64,000 nucleotides of DNA from Streptomyces exfoliatus (lineage in GTDB: Bacteria > Actinomycetota > Actinomycetes > Streptomycetales > Streptomycetaceae), in contig NZ_JNZP01000013.1 in NCBI RefSeq assembly GCF_000725545.1, positions 186,001 through 250,000 of the forward strand, in the 5' to 3' direction. Below are positions 18,027-27,100 of the stretch, piece after piece. The notes under the pieces are model-generated. The model was given only the letters and a program-made list of their open reading frames with translations. It was not told the origin of the DNA and searched no databases. How positions within the stretch are numbered: position 1 is the first letter of the stretch; every line of letters begins with the position of its first letter. The translations under genes were made by a program, and so were the position numbers.

Positions 18027-18133
18027 GATTGGCCCAATGGTCGACCCCGAGTGCACTCTCCTGAGCCAAATGGGGGATGGTAGAGACAGTCAGGGCACCT
18101 CGAAGAAGAGGCACTACGTCGGTGAGGGATGAC

Positions 18134-19423
18134 GTGAGCGACAACTCTGTAGTACTGCGGTACGCGGACGGTGAATACACCTACCCGGTGGTCGAGAGCA
18201 CCGTCGGCGACAAGGGCTTCGACATCGGAAAACTCCGAGCCCAGACCGGTCTGGTCACCCTGGACAGCGGATACGGCAACACCGCCGCCTATAAATCCGC
18301 GATCACCTACCTCGATGGTGAGCAGGGGATTCTGCGGTACCGCGGTTACCCCATCGAGCAGCTGGCGGAGCGCTCCACCTTCCTTGAGGTGGCGTACCTG
18401 CTGATCAACGGTGAGCTTCCCAAGGTCGACGAGCTCGCGACCTTCAAGAACGAGATCACGCAGCACACGCTGGTCCACGAGGACGTCAAGAACTTCTTCC
18501 GCGGCTTCCCGCGCGACGCCCACCCGATGGCGATGCTGTCCTCGGTGGTCTCGGCGCTGTCCACCTTCTACCAGGACAGCCACAACCCGTTCGACGAGGA
18601 GCAGCGCCACCTCTCCACGATCCGGCTGCTCGCCAAGCTGCCGACGATCGCGGCGTACGCGTACAAGAAGTCGATCGGTCACCCCTTCGTCTACCCGCGC
18701 AACGACCTCGGGTACGTCGAGAACTTCCTGCGCATGACCTTCTCGGTCCCGGCGCAGGAGTACGAACTCGACCCGGTCGTCGTCTCCGCGCTGGACAAGC
18801 TGCTGATCCTGCACGCGGACCACGAGCAGAACTGCTCGACCTCCACCGTGCGTCTGGTCGGCTCCTCGCAGGCGAACATGTTCGCCTCGATCTCCGCCGG
18901 CATCTCGGCCCTGTGGGGCCCCCTGCACGGTGGCGCCAACCAGTCGGTCCTGGAGATGCTCGAAGGCATCAAGGCCAACGGCGGCGATGTCGACTCCTTC
19001 ATCCGCAAGGTGAAGAACAAGGAGGACGGCGTCCGCCTGATGGGCTTCGGCCACCGGGTGTACAAGTCCTTCGACCCGCGCGCCAAGATCATCAAGGCGG
19101 CGGCGCACGATGTCCTCTCGGCCCTCGGCAAGTCCGACGAGCTGCTCGACATCGCGCTCAAGCTGGAGGAGCACGCGCTCTCCGACGAGTACTTCGTCTC
19201 GCGCAACCTCTACCCGAACGTGGACTTCTACACGGGCCTGATCTACCGCGCCATGGGCTTCCCGACCGAGATGTTCACGGTGCTCTTCGCGCTCGGCCGC
19301 CTCCCGGGCTGGATCGCCCAGTGGCACGAGATGATCAAGGAGCCGGGTTCCCGCATCGGCCGCCCGCGCCAGATCTACACGGGCGAGGTCCTCCGCGACT
19401 TCGTCCCGGTCGAGGCCCGCTAG
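18134..19423 (+). CDS. citA: Citrate synthase, TCA cycle
   Basis: A 429-residue type II citrate synthase that condenses oxaloacetate and acetyl-CoA. Active-site signatures are complete: LWGPLHGGANQSVLEML carries the first catalytic His, GFGHRVYKSFDPRAKI carries His307 (the citrate synthase signature), and the last Asp lies in YPNVDFYTG. Length and sequence agree with the major streptomycete enzyme. The GTG at 18134 follows GAGGGAT; an alternative GTG four codons upstream is possible. Two palindromes and a candidate small RNA lie directly downstream. Confidence 0.95.
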   Translation: MSDNSVVLRYADGEYTYPVVESTVGDKGFDIGKLRAQTGLVTLDSGYGNTAAYKSAITYLDGEQGILRYRGYPIEQLAERSTFLEVAYLLINGELPKVDELATFKNEITQHTLVHEDVKNFFRGFPRDAHPMAMLSSVVSALSTFYQDSHNPFDEEQRHLSTIRLLAKLPTIAAYAYKKSIGHPFVYPRNDLGYVENFLRMTFSVPAQEYELDPVVVSALDKLLILHADHEQNCSTSTVRLVGSSQANMFASISAGISALWGPLHGGANQSVLEMLEGIKANGGDVDSFIRKVKNKEDGVRLMGFGHRVYKSFDPRAKIIKAAAHDVLSALGKSDELLDIALKLEEHALSDEYFVSRNLYPNVDFYTGLIYRAMGFPTEMFTVLFALGRLPGWIAQWHEMIKEPGSRIGRPRQIYTGEVLRDFVPVEAR

Positions 19424-19439
19424 CAGCTTCGCTGTGACC

Positions 19440-19484
19440 GGGCGCGCGCCCCCGGCCGCTTCGCCGTGACCGGGGGTGCACCCC
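19440..19484 (+). terminator. Palindromic termination region of citrate synthase
   Basis: Two 12-bp perfect palindromes, GGGCGCGCGCCC (19440-19451) and GGGGTGCACCCC (19473-19484), lie within a near-exact direct repeat of GCTTCGC-GTGACCGGG. A further GGGGCGC/GCGCCCC stem occurs at about 19504-19530. All are immediately downstream of the stop codon. Confidence 0.5.
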
Positions 19485-19564
19485 TTGCGGCGAGGGAGCC
19501 GAAGGGGCGCGTCGGTGCTCCAGCGCCCCGGAGGCGAACCGAGCCTCAAAGAAGAGGTGTGCGA

Positions 19565-19655
19565 GAAGCGCCCCGCCGCCGATCCCCCCACGGGTCGACG
19601 GTCGGGGCGCTTCCCATATCCCGGTGCGGATTCCCCCCACGGGATCCGGGCCGGG
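19565..19655 (+). ncRNA. Candidate 6C-type small RNA
   Basis: Two hairpins stand in tandem and both loops contain CCCCCCACGGG. The first (19565-19613) has a perfect 11-bp outer stem GAAGCGCCCCG / CGGGGCGCTTC, an inner CCG/CGG stem and a CGA/TCG closing pair below the loop. The second (19620-19655) has CCCGG/CCGGG and CGGAT/ATCCG helices separated by a small symmetric internal loop. Two stems with loops of six cytosines define the actinobacterial 6C RNA motif. It sits about 140 bp after citA in a gene-free gap. Promoter and exact ends are not resolved, and the hairpins could instead belong to the citA 3' untranslated region. Confidence 0.55.
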
Positions 19656-19928
19656 CGTCTGCCGCGTCAGCGGTGGCTGCGCGGAGCGCGGGTGGCGACG
19701 ACGCGGTCTGCCGGGGTACGTACGGGAGGGCCGCTCAAAGCTCCCCGGTGCACGTCCCCCGGCTCAACGCTTGCCAACGGGACGTCCCCCAAGACCTCCC
19801 GATGAACGTCCCCCAAGACGTTCTCTGGCATCGCCCACTTAGACTCGCGAACAGCCCAGATGGTTACCCCCCAATATCTGTGATCTAGATCTCCTTGTGA
19901 AGGTCCTGTGCGTCACGTGTGGGTGAAT
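19656..19928. other. Gene-free gap between citA and copA
   Basis: No coding region is supported. Three copies of ACGTCCCCC (19752, 19782 and 19806), two of them extended to ACGTCCCCCAAGAC, and an AT-rich end around 19840-19900 with the palindrome GATCTAGATC are the only notable features. It separates two convergent genes. Confidence 0.5.
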
Positions 19929-22232
19929 TCACGCGAAGCGCCGCAGCCGCAGGCTGTTGGATACGACGAACACGGACGAAAGGGCCATGGCCAGACCCGC
20001 GATCATCGGGTTGAGCAGGCCGGCCGCCGCGAGGGGCAGCGCGGCGAGGTTGTAGCCGAAGGCCCAGCCCAGGTTTCCCTTGATCGTGGCCAGGGTCCGC
20101 CGCGCCAGCCGGATGGCGTCCGCCGCGACCCGCAGATCGCCCCGGACCAGCGTCAGATCGCTCGCCTCGATGGCGGCGTCCGTACCCGTCCCCATGGCCA
20201 GACCGAGATCCGCGACGGCGAGCGCGGCGGCGTCGTTCACCCCGTCGCCCACCATGGCGACCGTCCGGCCCTCCGCCTGGAGCCGCCGGACGACCTCGGC
20301 CTTCTCCTCCGGCAGCACCTCCGCGATCACCTCGTCGATGCCCACCTCGGCCGCCACGGCCTCGGCCACCGCCCGGTGGTCGCCGGTGAGCAGCACGGGC
20401 CGCAGCCCCAGGCCGCGCAGCCGGGCCACCGCCTCGGCGCTGGTGTCCTTGACGGTGTCGGCGACGGTCAGGGTGCCCCGGGCCACCCCGTCCCAGGCGA
20501 CGTGGACGGCGCCGGGCCCGGGGGCGCCGGCCGGGATCTCGACGCCTTCGGCCGCGAGCAGGGCGGCGCGCCCGACGAGGACCAGGTGGCCGTCGACCGA
20601 GCCGCGCACGCCGAGCCCGGGGACGTTCTCGAAGGTCTTCGGTACGGGCAGCTCCCCGCACCGCTCGGCGGCGCCGGCCGCGACGGCGCGGGCCACCGGG
20701 TGTTCGGAGGCGTGTTCCAGGGCGCCCGCGAGCCGCAGCAGCCGGACCTCGTCGGTGGCGTCGGTGCCGTACTTCCCCCCGTACACGTGGACACCGGTCA
20801 GCCGCATGCGGCCCGTGGTGACCGTCCCGGTCTTGTCGAGGACGACCGTGTCGACGCGGCGGGTGGACTCCAGGACCTCGGGTCCCTTGATGAGGATGCC
20901 GAGCTGGGCGCCCCGGCCGGTGCCGACCATGAGGGCGGTCGGGGTGGCGAGGCCCAGGGCGCAGGGGCAGGCGATGATCAGGACGGCGACGGCGGCGGTG
21001 AACGCGGCGGTCGGGTCGTCCGTCACGAGCAGCCAGGCGACCAGGGTGCCGAGCGCGATGAGGATCACGGCCGGGACGAAGACGGCGGAGACGCGGTCGG
21101 CGAGCCGCTGCACCTCGGCCTTGCCGTTCTGGGCGTCCTCGACGAGCTTCGCCATCCGGGCGAGCCGGGTGTCGGCGCCGACGAGGGTGGCGCGGACGAC
21201 CAGCCTGCCGGAGACGTTGACGCAGCCGCCGGTGACCGGGTCGCCCTCGGTGACGTCGAGCGGCAGCGATTCGCCGGTGAGCAGGGACGCGTCGACCGCC
21301 GACGCGCCCTCGGCGACGGTGCCGTCGGTGGCGATCTTCTCCCCGGGGCGTACGACGAAGAGGTCGCCGGCACGCAGCGCGGCGACCGGGATCCGTACCT
21401 CCGTGCCCTCGCGCAGTACGGCGACGTCCTTGGCGCCGAGTTCCATCAGGGCGCGGAGCGCGGCGCCCGCCTTCCGCTTGGCGCGGGCCTCCAGGTAGCG
21501 GCCGAGCAGGATGAAGGTGACGACGCCGGCCGCGACCTCCAGGTAGATCGAGGAGGAGGCGTCGGAGCGGTCGACGGTCAGGTCGAAGCCGTGCCGCATG
21601 CCGGGCATTCCGGCGTCGCCGAGGAAGAGGGCCCAGAGCGACCAGCCGAAGGCGGCGAGGGTGCCGACCGAGACGAGGGTGTCCATGGTGGCGGCGCCGT
21701 GCCGGAGGTTGGTCCAGGCGGCCCGGTGGAAGGGCAGTCCGCCCCAGACGACGGCGGGGGCGGCGAGGGTCAGCGAGAGCCACTGCCAGTTCTCGAACTG
21801 GAGCGAGGGGACCATGGCGAGCAGGACGACGGGCGCGGAGAGCAGCGCCGTGACGGTGAGCCGCTGCCGGAGTGCGGCGAGTTCGGGGTCCGTCTCCGGC
21901 TCGGGGTCGGTCCCTGGCCCGGAGTCGGTCCCCGGCCCGGAGGGAGTCTCCGGCTCCGGGGCCGGCGGCTCCTCGGCGGTGTAGCCGGTCTTCACGACGG
22001 TGGCGATCAGGTCGTCGACCGCGATCTCGGGCGCGTGCTCCACCCGGGCCTTCTCCGTGGCGTAGTTGACGGTCGCGGTCACCCCGTCCATCCGGTTGAG
22101 CTTCTTCTCGACGCGGGCCGCGCAGGAGGCGCAGGTCATCCCGCCGATGGTCAGCTCGGTGACCGTGGTGGCGGCGGCGCCGGTGGCGGCGGGGTCCGTG
22201 AGGGGGACGTCCGGGACGGTGGTGCGGGGCAT
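19929..22232 (-). CDS. copA: Copper-exporting P1B-type ATPase
   Basis: A 767-residue copper-transporting P-type ATPase that removes Cu(I) from the cytoplasm. It has one N-terminal heavy-metal-associated domain with GMTCASC at 31-37. The actuator motif is LLTGESLPLDV, the metal site in the membrane is ACPCALGLATPTAL, the phosphorylation site is DKTGTVTTGR, the HP locus is EHASEHPVA, and the hinge is GDGVNDAAALAVADLG. An acidic Gly/Pro/Glu linker repeated in units of about six residues follows the metal-binding domain. It lies downstream of copZ with a hairpin between them, so copper-dependent control probably comes from the CsoR-like site in front of copZ. Confidence 0.95.
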   Translation of the reverse strand: MPRTTVPDVPLTDPAATGAAATTVTELTIGGMTCASCAARVEKKLNRMDGVTATVNYATEKARVEHAPEIAVDDLIATVVKTGYTAEEPPAPEPETPSGPGTDSGPGTDPEPETDPELAALRQRLTVTALLSAPVVLLAMVPSLQFENWQWLSLTLAAPAVVWGGLPFHRAAWTNLRHGAATMDTLVSVGTLAAFGWSLWALFLGDAGMPGMRHGFDLTVDRSDASSSIYLEVAAGVVTFILLGRYLEARAKRKAGAALRALMELGAKDVAVLREGTEVRIPVAALRAGDLFVVRPGEKIATDGTVAEGASAVDASLLTGESLPLDVTEGDPVTGGCVNVSGRLVVRATLVGADTRLARMAKLVEDAQNGKAEVQRLADRVSAVFVPAVILIALGTLVAWLLVTDDPTAAFTAAVAVLIIACPCALGLATPTALMVGTGRGAQLGILIKGPEVLESTRRVDTVVLDKTGTVTTGRMRLTGVHVYGGKYGTDATDEVRLLRLAGALEHASEHPVARAVAAGAAERCGELPVPKTFENVPGLGVRGSVDGHLVLVGRAALLAAEGVEIPAGAPGPGAVHVAWDGVARGTLTVADTVKDTSAEAVARLRGLGLRPVLLTGDHRAVAEAVAAEVGIDEVIAEVLPEEKAEVVRRLQAEGRTVAMVGDGVNDAAALAVADLGLAMGTGTDAAIEASDLTLVRGDLRVAADAIRLARRTLATIKGNLGWAFGYNLAALPLAAAGLLNPMIAGLAMALSSVFVVSNSLRLRRFA

Positions 22233-22261
22233 GTGCGGTTCCAGGAGGTGCCGAAAAGGGT

Positions 22262-22294
22262 GCAGGGCCGTACCCGGTAACGGTACGACCCTGC
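22262..22294 (-). terminator. Hairpin between copZ and copA
   Basis: GCAGGG-CGTACC pairs with GGTACG-CCCTGC around a seven-base loop, with one mismatched base pair. Placed between the two genes, it may reduce read-through so that copZ is expressed more strongly than copA. Confidence 0.55.
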
Positions 22295-22314
22295 GAGGCG
22301 GTGGGGGCGAGCGG

Positions 22315-22539
22315 TCAGACCAGCTCGTAGCCGGCCTCGTCGACGGCGGCGCGGACGGCCTCCTCGTCGAGCGGGGCGGCGGAGACGACGGTGACCTGCC
22401 CGGTGGCGGCGACGGCCGTGACGGAGGAGACGCCGGGCAGCTCGGAGATCTCGCCGGAGACGGCGCCCTCGCAGTGGCCGCAGGTCATGCCCTTGACCTG
22501 GTAGACGGTGGTGAGTTCGGTCTTCGTCTCTGCGGTCAT
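22315..22539 (-). CDS. copZ: Copper chaperone, heavy-metal-associated domain
   Basis: A 74-residue single-domain metallochaperone. GMTCGHC at 17-23 provides the two Cu(I)-binding cysteines (20 and 23), and the rest follows the beta-alpha-beta-beta-alpha-beta pattern. It should hand copper to CopA. The ATG at 22539 has a GGAGAA ribosome site. It is the first gene of the copZ-copA unit and is preceded by a CsoR-like operator. Confidence 0.92.
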   Translation of the reverse strand: MTAETKTELTTVYQVKGMTCGHCEGAVSGEISELPGVSSVTAVAATGQVTVVSAAPLDEEAVRAAVDEAGYELV

Positions 22540-22582
22540 GGCGGTTCTCCTCGTGGGTTCAGGACCGTACGCCACGGATTTT

Positions 22583-22599
22583 ATACCCCTGGGGGGTAT
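22583..22599. promoter_or_regulatory. CsoR-type copper operator
   Basis: ATACCCC-TGG-GGGGTAT, a 7-bp inverted repeat with a three-base centre, matches the operator bound by the copper repressor CsoR in actinobacteria. It lies 44 bases before copZ and overlaps an AT-rich -10-like TATAAA on the minus strand. No csoR gene lies in this window. Confidence 0.8.
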
Positions 22600-22693
22600 T
22601 AATCCAGTCGGCTCCGGTCGTGGCGTGCCGGAGATGTCGGCAGGCCCCTCCGTCGTCAGGTCATCCAGCCGGAGCCTATGGTAAACACCCGAT

Positions 22694-23944
22694 ATGTCGC
22701 ATTCGGGGACCACGCTCATCCTGATCATGACCATCGCCGTCCTGGCGCCGCTGCTCGCCTACGCGGTCGGACGGAAGCTCCCCGTCCCCCTCGTCATCTT
22801 CGAGATCCTGCTCGGCATCCTCATCGGCCCCGACGTCCTCGGCTGGGCCCACCCGAGCGAGCTGATCGACGGCCTCTCCGAACTCGGCCTCACCATGCTG
22901 ATCTTCCTCGCGGGATACGAGATCGAGTTCGGCAAGGTCCGCGGCGACACCCTCCGGCGCTCCGTCCAGGCCTGGCTGATCGCCCTCGCCCTCGGACTCG
23001 CCGCCGGCATCCTCCTCGGCGGCGGCTACACCAAGGGCGTCTTCATCGGCGTGGCGCTCACCAGCACCGCGCTCGGCACCGTCCTGCCGGTGCTCCGGGA
23101 CGCCGGCGACCTCCACGGACGGTTCGGCTCGGTCGTCATGGCCTTCGGCGCGGTCGGCGAGTTCGGCCCGATCATCGCGATGGCGCTGCTGCTCAGCGGG
23201 CGCGGCGCCGGCGAGTCGACCGTACTGCTCGCGGTCTTCGCCGCGCTCACCGCGGGGGCCGTGTACTGGGCGCTGCGCCCGCGCCCGCCGTGGTTCTCCG
23301 CCGTCATCGCCAAGACCCTGGACAGCAGCGGGCAGTTCGCGGTCCGGTTCGTCTTCCTGCTGCTCGCCCTGATGCTGGCCGCCTCGCAGGCCCTCGGGCT
23401 CGACGTGCTCCTCGGCGCCTTCGCGGCCGGACTCATCACCCGGCTCGTGCTGACCGGGGCCGCGCCCGAGTCAGGCCCCAAGATCCTGGAGAAGATCGAG
23501 GGCGTCGGCTTCGGCTTCCTCGTCCCGGTCTTCTTCGTCGTCACCGGGATCGAGTTCGACCTGGACTCGCTCCTCGCGGGCGGCCGGACGCTGCTTCTGC
23601 TGCCGCTCTTCCTGCTGCTCTTCCTGGTGGTGCGCGGCGGCCCGATCTGGTTCCGCGCCCCGCGCGACCTCGGCCGGAGGGACCGGGCCTGCCTCGTCCT
23701 GTACGGCTCCACCGCGCTGCCGCTCGTCGTCGCCATCACCACCATCGGCGTGGACGACAAGACGATGACGGCGGGCGAGGCGGCGGCGCTCGTCGGGGCC
23801 GGGATGCTCTCCGTCCTCGCCTTCCCGCTGCTCGCGCTGAAGCTGAGGGGGAGGGCGGGGGAGGAGCCGGAGAGCGGGCCGGCGGGCGAGCCGCGGGGCG
23901 AGGCCCCGCGCGGGGGAGCCGTCAGTGGCTCCGAGTCGTGGTGA
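22694..23944 (+). CDS. CPA2-type cation/proton antiporter
   Basis: A 416-residue integral membrane protein with about 12 hydrophobic segments, of the Na+/H+ or K+/H+ exchanger family 2 (Kef-like transporters without a nucleotide-binding tail). Diagnostic segments are FEILLGILIGPDVLGW near the N-terminus, TSTALGTVLPVL and GAFAAGLITRLVL. The C-terminal 30 residues are Gly/Glu/Arg-rich and disordered. The ATG at 22694 follows GGAGCC. The 3' end overlaps the convergent TetR gene by 23 bp. The transported ion is not determinable. Confidence 0.88.
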   Translation: MSHSGTTLILIMTIAVLAPLLAYAVGRKLPVPLVIFEILLGILIGPDVLGWAHPSELIDGLSELGLTMLIFLAGYEIEFGKVRGDTLRRSVQAWLIALALGLAAGILLGGGYTKGVFIGVALTSTALGTVLPVLRDAGDLHGRFGSVVMAFGAVGEFGPIIAMALLLSGRGAGESTVLLAVFAALTAGAVYWALRPRPPWFSAVIAKTLDSSGQFAVRFVFLLLALMLAASQALGLDVLLGAFAAGLITRLVLTGAAPESGPKILEKIEGVGFGFLVPVFFVVTGIEFDLDSLLAGGRTLLLLPLFLLLFLVVRGGPIWFRAPRDLGRRDRACLVLYGSTALPLVVAITTIGVDDKTMTAGEAAALVGAGMLSVLAFPLLALKLRGRAGEEPESGPAGEPRGEAPRGGAVSGSESW

Positions 23945-24638
23945 CCGGCCCTTCGGTCAGCGGCCCTTCGGTCAGCGGGGCGAGGTAGCGGAGGAGGAGG
24001 GTCTTCAGCTCGCCGATCATGGCGTCCCGCTCGGGCCCCTCCGGCGCGGCAAGGACCAGGTCCAGGCCGCCCTTGAAGGTCGCGAAGGTCATCTCGGCGA
24101 CGCGGGCCCGCTCCTGGGCGGGCATGGCGGGGGCGAAGTGGGCGAGCACCTCCCGTACCCGGGCGAGCAGCGAGACGTGCAGTGCGTCGTGCTCCTCGGC
24201 GATCCGGCCGGGCGCGTCGGAGCCGTGCATCAGGGCGAGGAAGGCCGGGTTCGCGCAGTTGAACTCGATCATCGGATCGACCACGGCGTCCAGGAGCTCG
24301 GGCAGCGGCAGCGCGAGGTTCTCCGGTGTGAACGCCTGGCCGTGGGCCTCCCGCATCTGGTGCAGCAGACGCTCGCCCAGCTCGATCGCGATGGCCTCCT
24401 TGTTGGGGAAGTACTGGTAGAGCGTGCCGGGCGAGACGTGGGCCTCGCGCGCGATGGCGTTGGTGCTCGCCGCCGTGTAGCCGTTCGAGCAGAAGACGTT
24501 CGCGGCGGCCTGGAGCAGCTGCGCGATGCGGCGCTCGCCGCGGGCCTGGCGGCGGCGCGGCTTCGGCTCGTCCGATGTCGGTTCCGGCGTCGCTTCCGAC
24601 GCCACTTCGGGCACGTCTTCGGGCACGTCTTCGGACAT
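23922..24638 (-). CDS. TetR-family regulator, likely of the MMPL operon
   Basis: A 238-residue TetR/AcrR regulator. After a Pro/Glu-rich leader with SEDVPEDVPEV repeats (1-30), the helix-turn-helix runs about 34-80 (RIAQLLQAAANVFCSNGYTA, then NAIAREAHVSPGTLYQYFPN). The remainder is the ligand-binding domain, ending in a GPLTEGPLTEGPVT repeat. It diverges from the MMPL transporter gene. Two palindromes between the genes are good TetR-type operators, so it probably represses both itself and the exporter-propeller operon. Confidence 0.9.
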   Translation of the reverse strand: MSEDVPEDVPEVASEATPEPTSDEPKPRRRQARGERRIAQLLQAAANVFCSNGYTAASTNAIAREAHVSPGTLYQYFPNKEAIAIELGERLLHQMREAHGQAFTPENLALPLPELLDAVVDPMIEFNCANPAFLALMHGSDAPGRIAEEHDALHVSLLARVREVLAHFAPAMPAQERARVAEMTFATFKGGLDLVLAAPEGPERDAMIGELKTLLLRYLAPLTEGPLTEGPVTTTRSH

Positions 24639-24671
24639 GACTGTCCCCAGCTCTCCTCAACACGTTTGACA

Positions 24672-24718
24672 AATGCGAGCGCTCGCTCGCATTCTTGGAG
24701 AACGCGAGTGATCACTCG
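24672..24718. promoter_or_regulatory. Paired TetR-type operators
   Basis: AATGCGAGC-N4-GCTCGCATT (24672-24693) and the perfect 14-bp palindrome CGAGTGATCACTCG (24705-24718) share a GCGAG/CTCGC core. Their centres are 29 bp apart, in the gap between tetR and the MMPL gene. Confidence 0.7.
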
Positions 24719-24801
24719 TGTTTGCCAGTCTATGGCAACGGGCGACCCATGTGACCTGCCGGGAAGCGAGCACAGGGGTCAGGTGAAGGGGACACCTCGT
24801 C

Positions 24802-27084
24802 ATGGCCGAAGTCAAGAAAACAGCGCTCGATGGCGGGGTCGGAGCCCGTGGCGGGGGCGGCGGGTGGACGCGGTTCGTGACCGCGCGGCCGCGGCTCACA
24901 CTCCTCGTGGCCCTCGTCCTCACCGCCCTCGCCGTCCTCGCCGGCGGCGGGGTCGCCGACCGCATGGGCAGTGGCGGCTGGGAGGACCCGGCCGCCGAAT
25001 CCACGTACGCGACCGAGGCGCTCGAGCGCCGGTTCCCGGGCTCCCAGCCCAACCTGCTCCTGCTCGTGAACGCCGGACCGGAGGGGGTCGACGCCCCGGC
25101 GGTGGCCGCCGAGGCCAGGAAGCTCGCCGAGCGGCTCGACGCCGAGCCGGGCGTCGACGGTGTCGGTTCCTACTGGTCCACCGGTTCGCCCGCCCTGCGC
25201 TCCGAGGACGGCCGGCAGGCCGTGATCGCCGCCCGGATCGCCGGTGAGGAGAAGGACGCCGCCGCCGTCCTCGACCGGATCGCCCCCGAGTACCGGGGCG
25301 CGCACGGACCCGTGGAGGTCTCCCTCGGCGGCGGCCTCGCCGTCCGTCACGAGATGCAGGTGATCATTCAGGAGGACCTGCTGAGGGCCGAGCTCATCGC
25401 CCTGCCCCTCACCCTCGTCCTGCTCGTCATGGTCTTCGGCAGCGCCGTCGCCGCCCTGCTGCCGCTCGGCGTCGGCATCGTCGCCATCCTCGGCACCAAC
25501 GCCGTCCTGCGCGGCATCACCGAGTTCACCGACGTCTCCGTCTTCGCGCAGAACCTGACGACCGCCCTCGGCCTCGGACTCGCCATCGACTACGCCCTGT
25601 TCGTCGTCCGCCGCTACCGCGAGGAGCTGGCCGCCGGGGCCGACACCTACACCGCCGTCCGCACCACGCTGCGCACCGCCGGGCGGACCGTGCTCTTCTC
25701 CGCGCTGACCGTCGCCGTCTCGCTCGCCGCGATGCTGGTCTTCCCCCAGTACTTCCTGCGCTCCTTCGCGTACGCGGGCATCGCCGTCGTCCTGCTCGCG
25801 GCGACCGCCGCGCTCACCTTGCTCCCGGCGGCCCTCGTACTGCTCGGCGACCGGGTCAACGCGCTCGACCTCCGGCGCCTCCTCCGGCGCCGTCGCGCCG
25901 GCCGGGAGGGCGCGGGCACGGGCGAAGGCGGCGACGAGGGCGCGGGCTGGGCGCGGGCCGCCTCGCTCGTGATGCGCAGGGCGCCGGTCTTCGCCGTCCT
26001 CACCACCGCCGGACTCGTCCTGCTCGGACTGCCCTTCCTCGGCGTGAAGTTCGGCACCGCCGATGATCGCCAGCTGCCCGTCACCGCCTCCTCCCGAGTC
26101 GTCCAGGACCAGCTGAGGGACAGCTTCCCCGGCGACCCCGGCGGCGGGATCACCGTCGTCGCCGAAGGCGAGGCCACCCCCGCGCAGTACGCCTCCTACC
26201 GCGAGCGGATCGCCGCCCTCGACGGCGTCGCGCGGGCCGAAGGACCGGTGACCGCCGCCGGTGGCCACGCCTACTTCACCGTCGTGCCCGAGGGCGAGAC
26301 CGTCGGCGCCGAAGCCCAGCGCACCGTGAGCGAACTGCGCGCCGCACCGGCGCCGTTCGACACCTCCGTCACCGGGCAGGCCGCCGTCCTCGTCGACTCC
26401 AAGGACGCCCTCGCCGAGCGGCTGCCCTGGGCGGCGGGCATCGTCGTCCTCGTCACGCTGCTCCTCGTCTTCCTGCTCACCGGCAGCGTCCTCATCCCCG
26501 TCCAGGCCGTCGTCCTCAACGCCCTCAGCCTCACGGCGATGTTCGGCGCGGTCGTCTGGGTCTTCCAGGACGGCCACCTCGCCGGACTCCTCGGCTTCAC
26601 GGCCACCGGCGACATCGAGACCACCCTGCCGGTGCTCATGTTCTGCGTGGCCTTCGGACTCTCCATGGACTACGGGGTGTTCCTGCTCTCCCGCATCAAG
26701 GAGGAGTACGACGCCACCGGCGACCACGAGCACTCCGTCCGCTTCGGCCTGCGCCACACCGGCGGCCTCATCACCGCCGCGGCCGTGATCCTCGCCGTCG
26801 TCATGGTCGCCATCGGCACCTCCCGCGTCACCAACACCAAGATGCTCGGCCTCGGCGTCGCCCTCGCCGTCCTCATGGACGCCATGGTCGTCCGCAGCCT
26901 TCTCGTCCCCTCCGTGATGAAGCTGACCGGCCGCCTCACCTGGTGGGCCCCGGGGCCGCTGCGCCGCTTCCACGACCGGTTCGGAATCAGCGAGACGGAT
27001 CCGTACAACCATGGGTCGACTCCGGGTGTCATAGAGGTGTCCGAGGAGTTGCGGGAGACCGCTTCCTCACGATCAACAGGCTGA
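24802..27084 (+). CDS. MMPL/RND-family membrane exporter
   Basis: A 760-residue RND-superfamily transporter of the MMPL type. It has a single N-terminal helix, a soluble porter loop (about 60-190), a block of five to six helices, a second soluble loop (about 420-540), and a second helix block with the proton-relay-type segments GLAIDYALFVVRRYREEL and GLSMDYGVFLLSRIKEEYD. Such proteins export lipids or hydrophobic compounds using proton flow. The ATG at 24802 gives the canonical N-terminus before the first helix (RPRLTLLVALVLTALAVLA). It diverges from tetR and is followed after only 16 bases by the first of three secreted propeller genes. Confidence 0.92.
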   Translation: MAEVKKTALDGGVGARGGGGGWTRFVTARPRLTLLVALVLTALAVLAGGGVADRMGSGGWEDPAAESTYATEALERRFPGSQPNLLLLVNAGPEGVDAPAVAAEARKLAERLDAEPGVDGVGSYWSTGSPALRSEDGRQAVIAARIAGEEKDAAAVLDRIAPEYRGAHGPVEVSLGGGLAVRHEMQVIIQEDLLRAELIALPLTLVLLVMVFGSAVAALLPLGVGIVAILGTNAVLRGITEFTDVSVFAQNLTTALGLGLAIDYALFVVRRYREELAAGADTYTAVRTTLRTAGRTVLFSALTVAVSLAAMLVFPQYFLRSFAYAGIAVVLLAATAALTLLPAALVLLGDRVNALDLRRLLRRRRAGREGAGTGEGGDEGAGWARAASLVMRRAPVFAVLTTAGLVLLGLPFLGVKFGTADDRQLPVTASSRVVQDQLRDSFPGDPGGGITVVAEGEATPAQYASYRERIAALDGVARAEGPVTAAGGHAYFTVVPEGETVGAEAQRTVSELRAAPAPFDTSVTGQAAVLVDSKDALAERLPWAAGIVVLVTLLLVFLLTGSVLIPVQAVVLNALSLTAMFGAVVWVFQDGHLAGLLGFTATGDIETTLPVLMFCVAFGLSMDYGVFLLSRIKEEYDATGDHEHSVRFGLRHTGGLITAAAVILAVVMVAIGTSRVTNTKMLGLGVALAVLMDAMVVRSLLVPSVMKLTGRLTWWAPGPLRRFHDRFGISETDPYNHGSTPGVIEVSEELRETASSRSTG

Positions 27085-27100
27085 ATCCATGGGGGATTTC

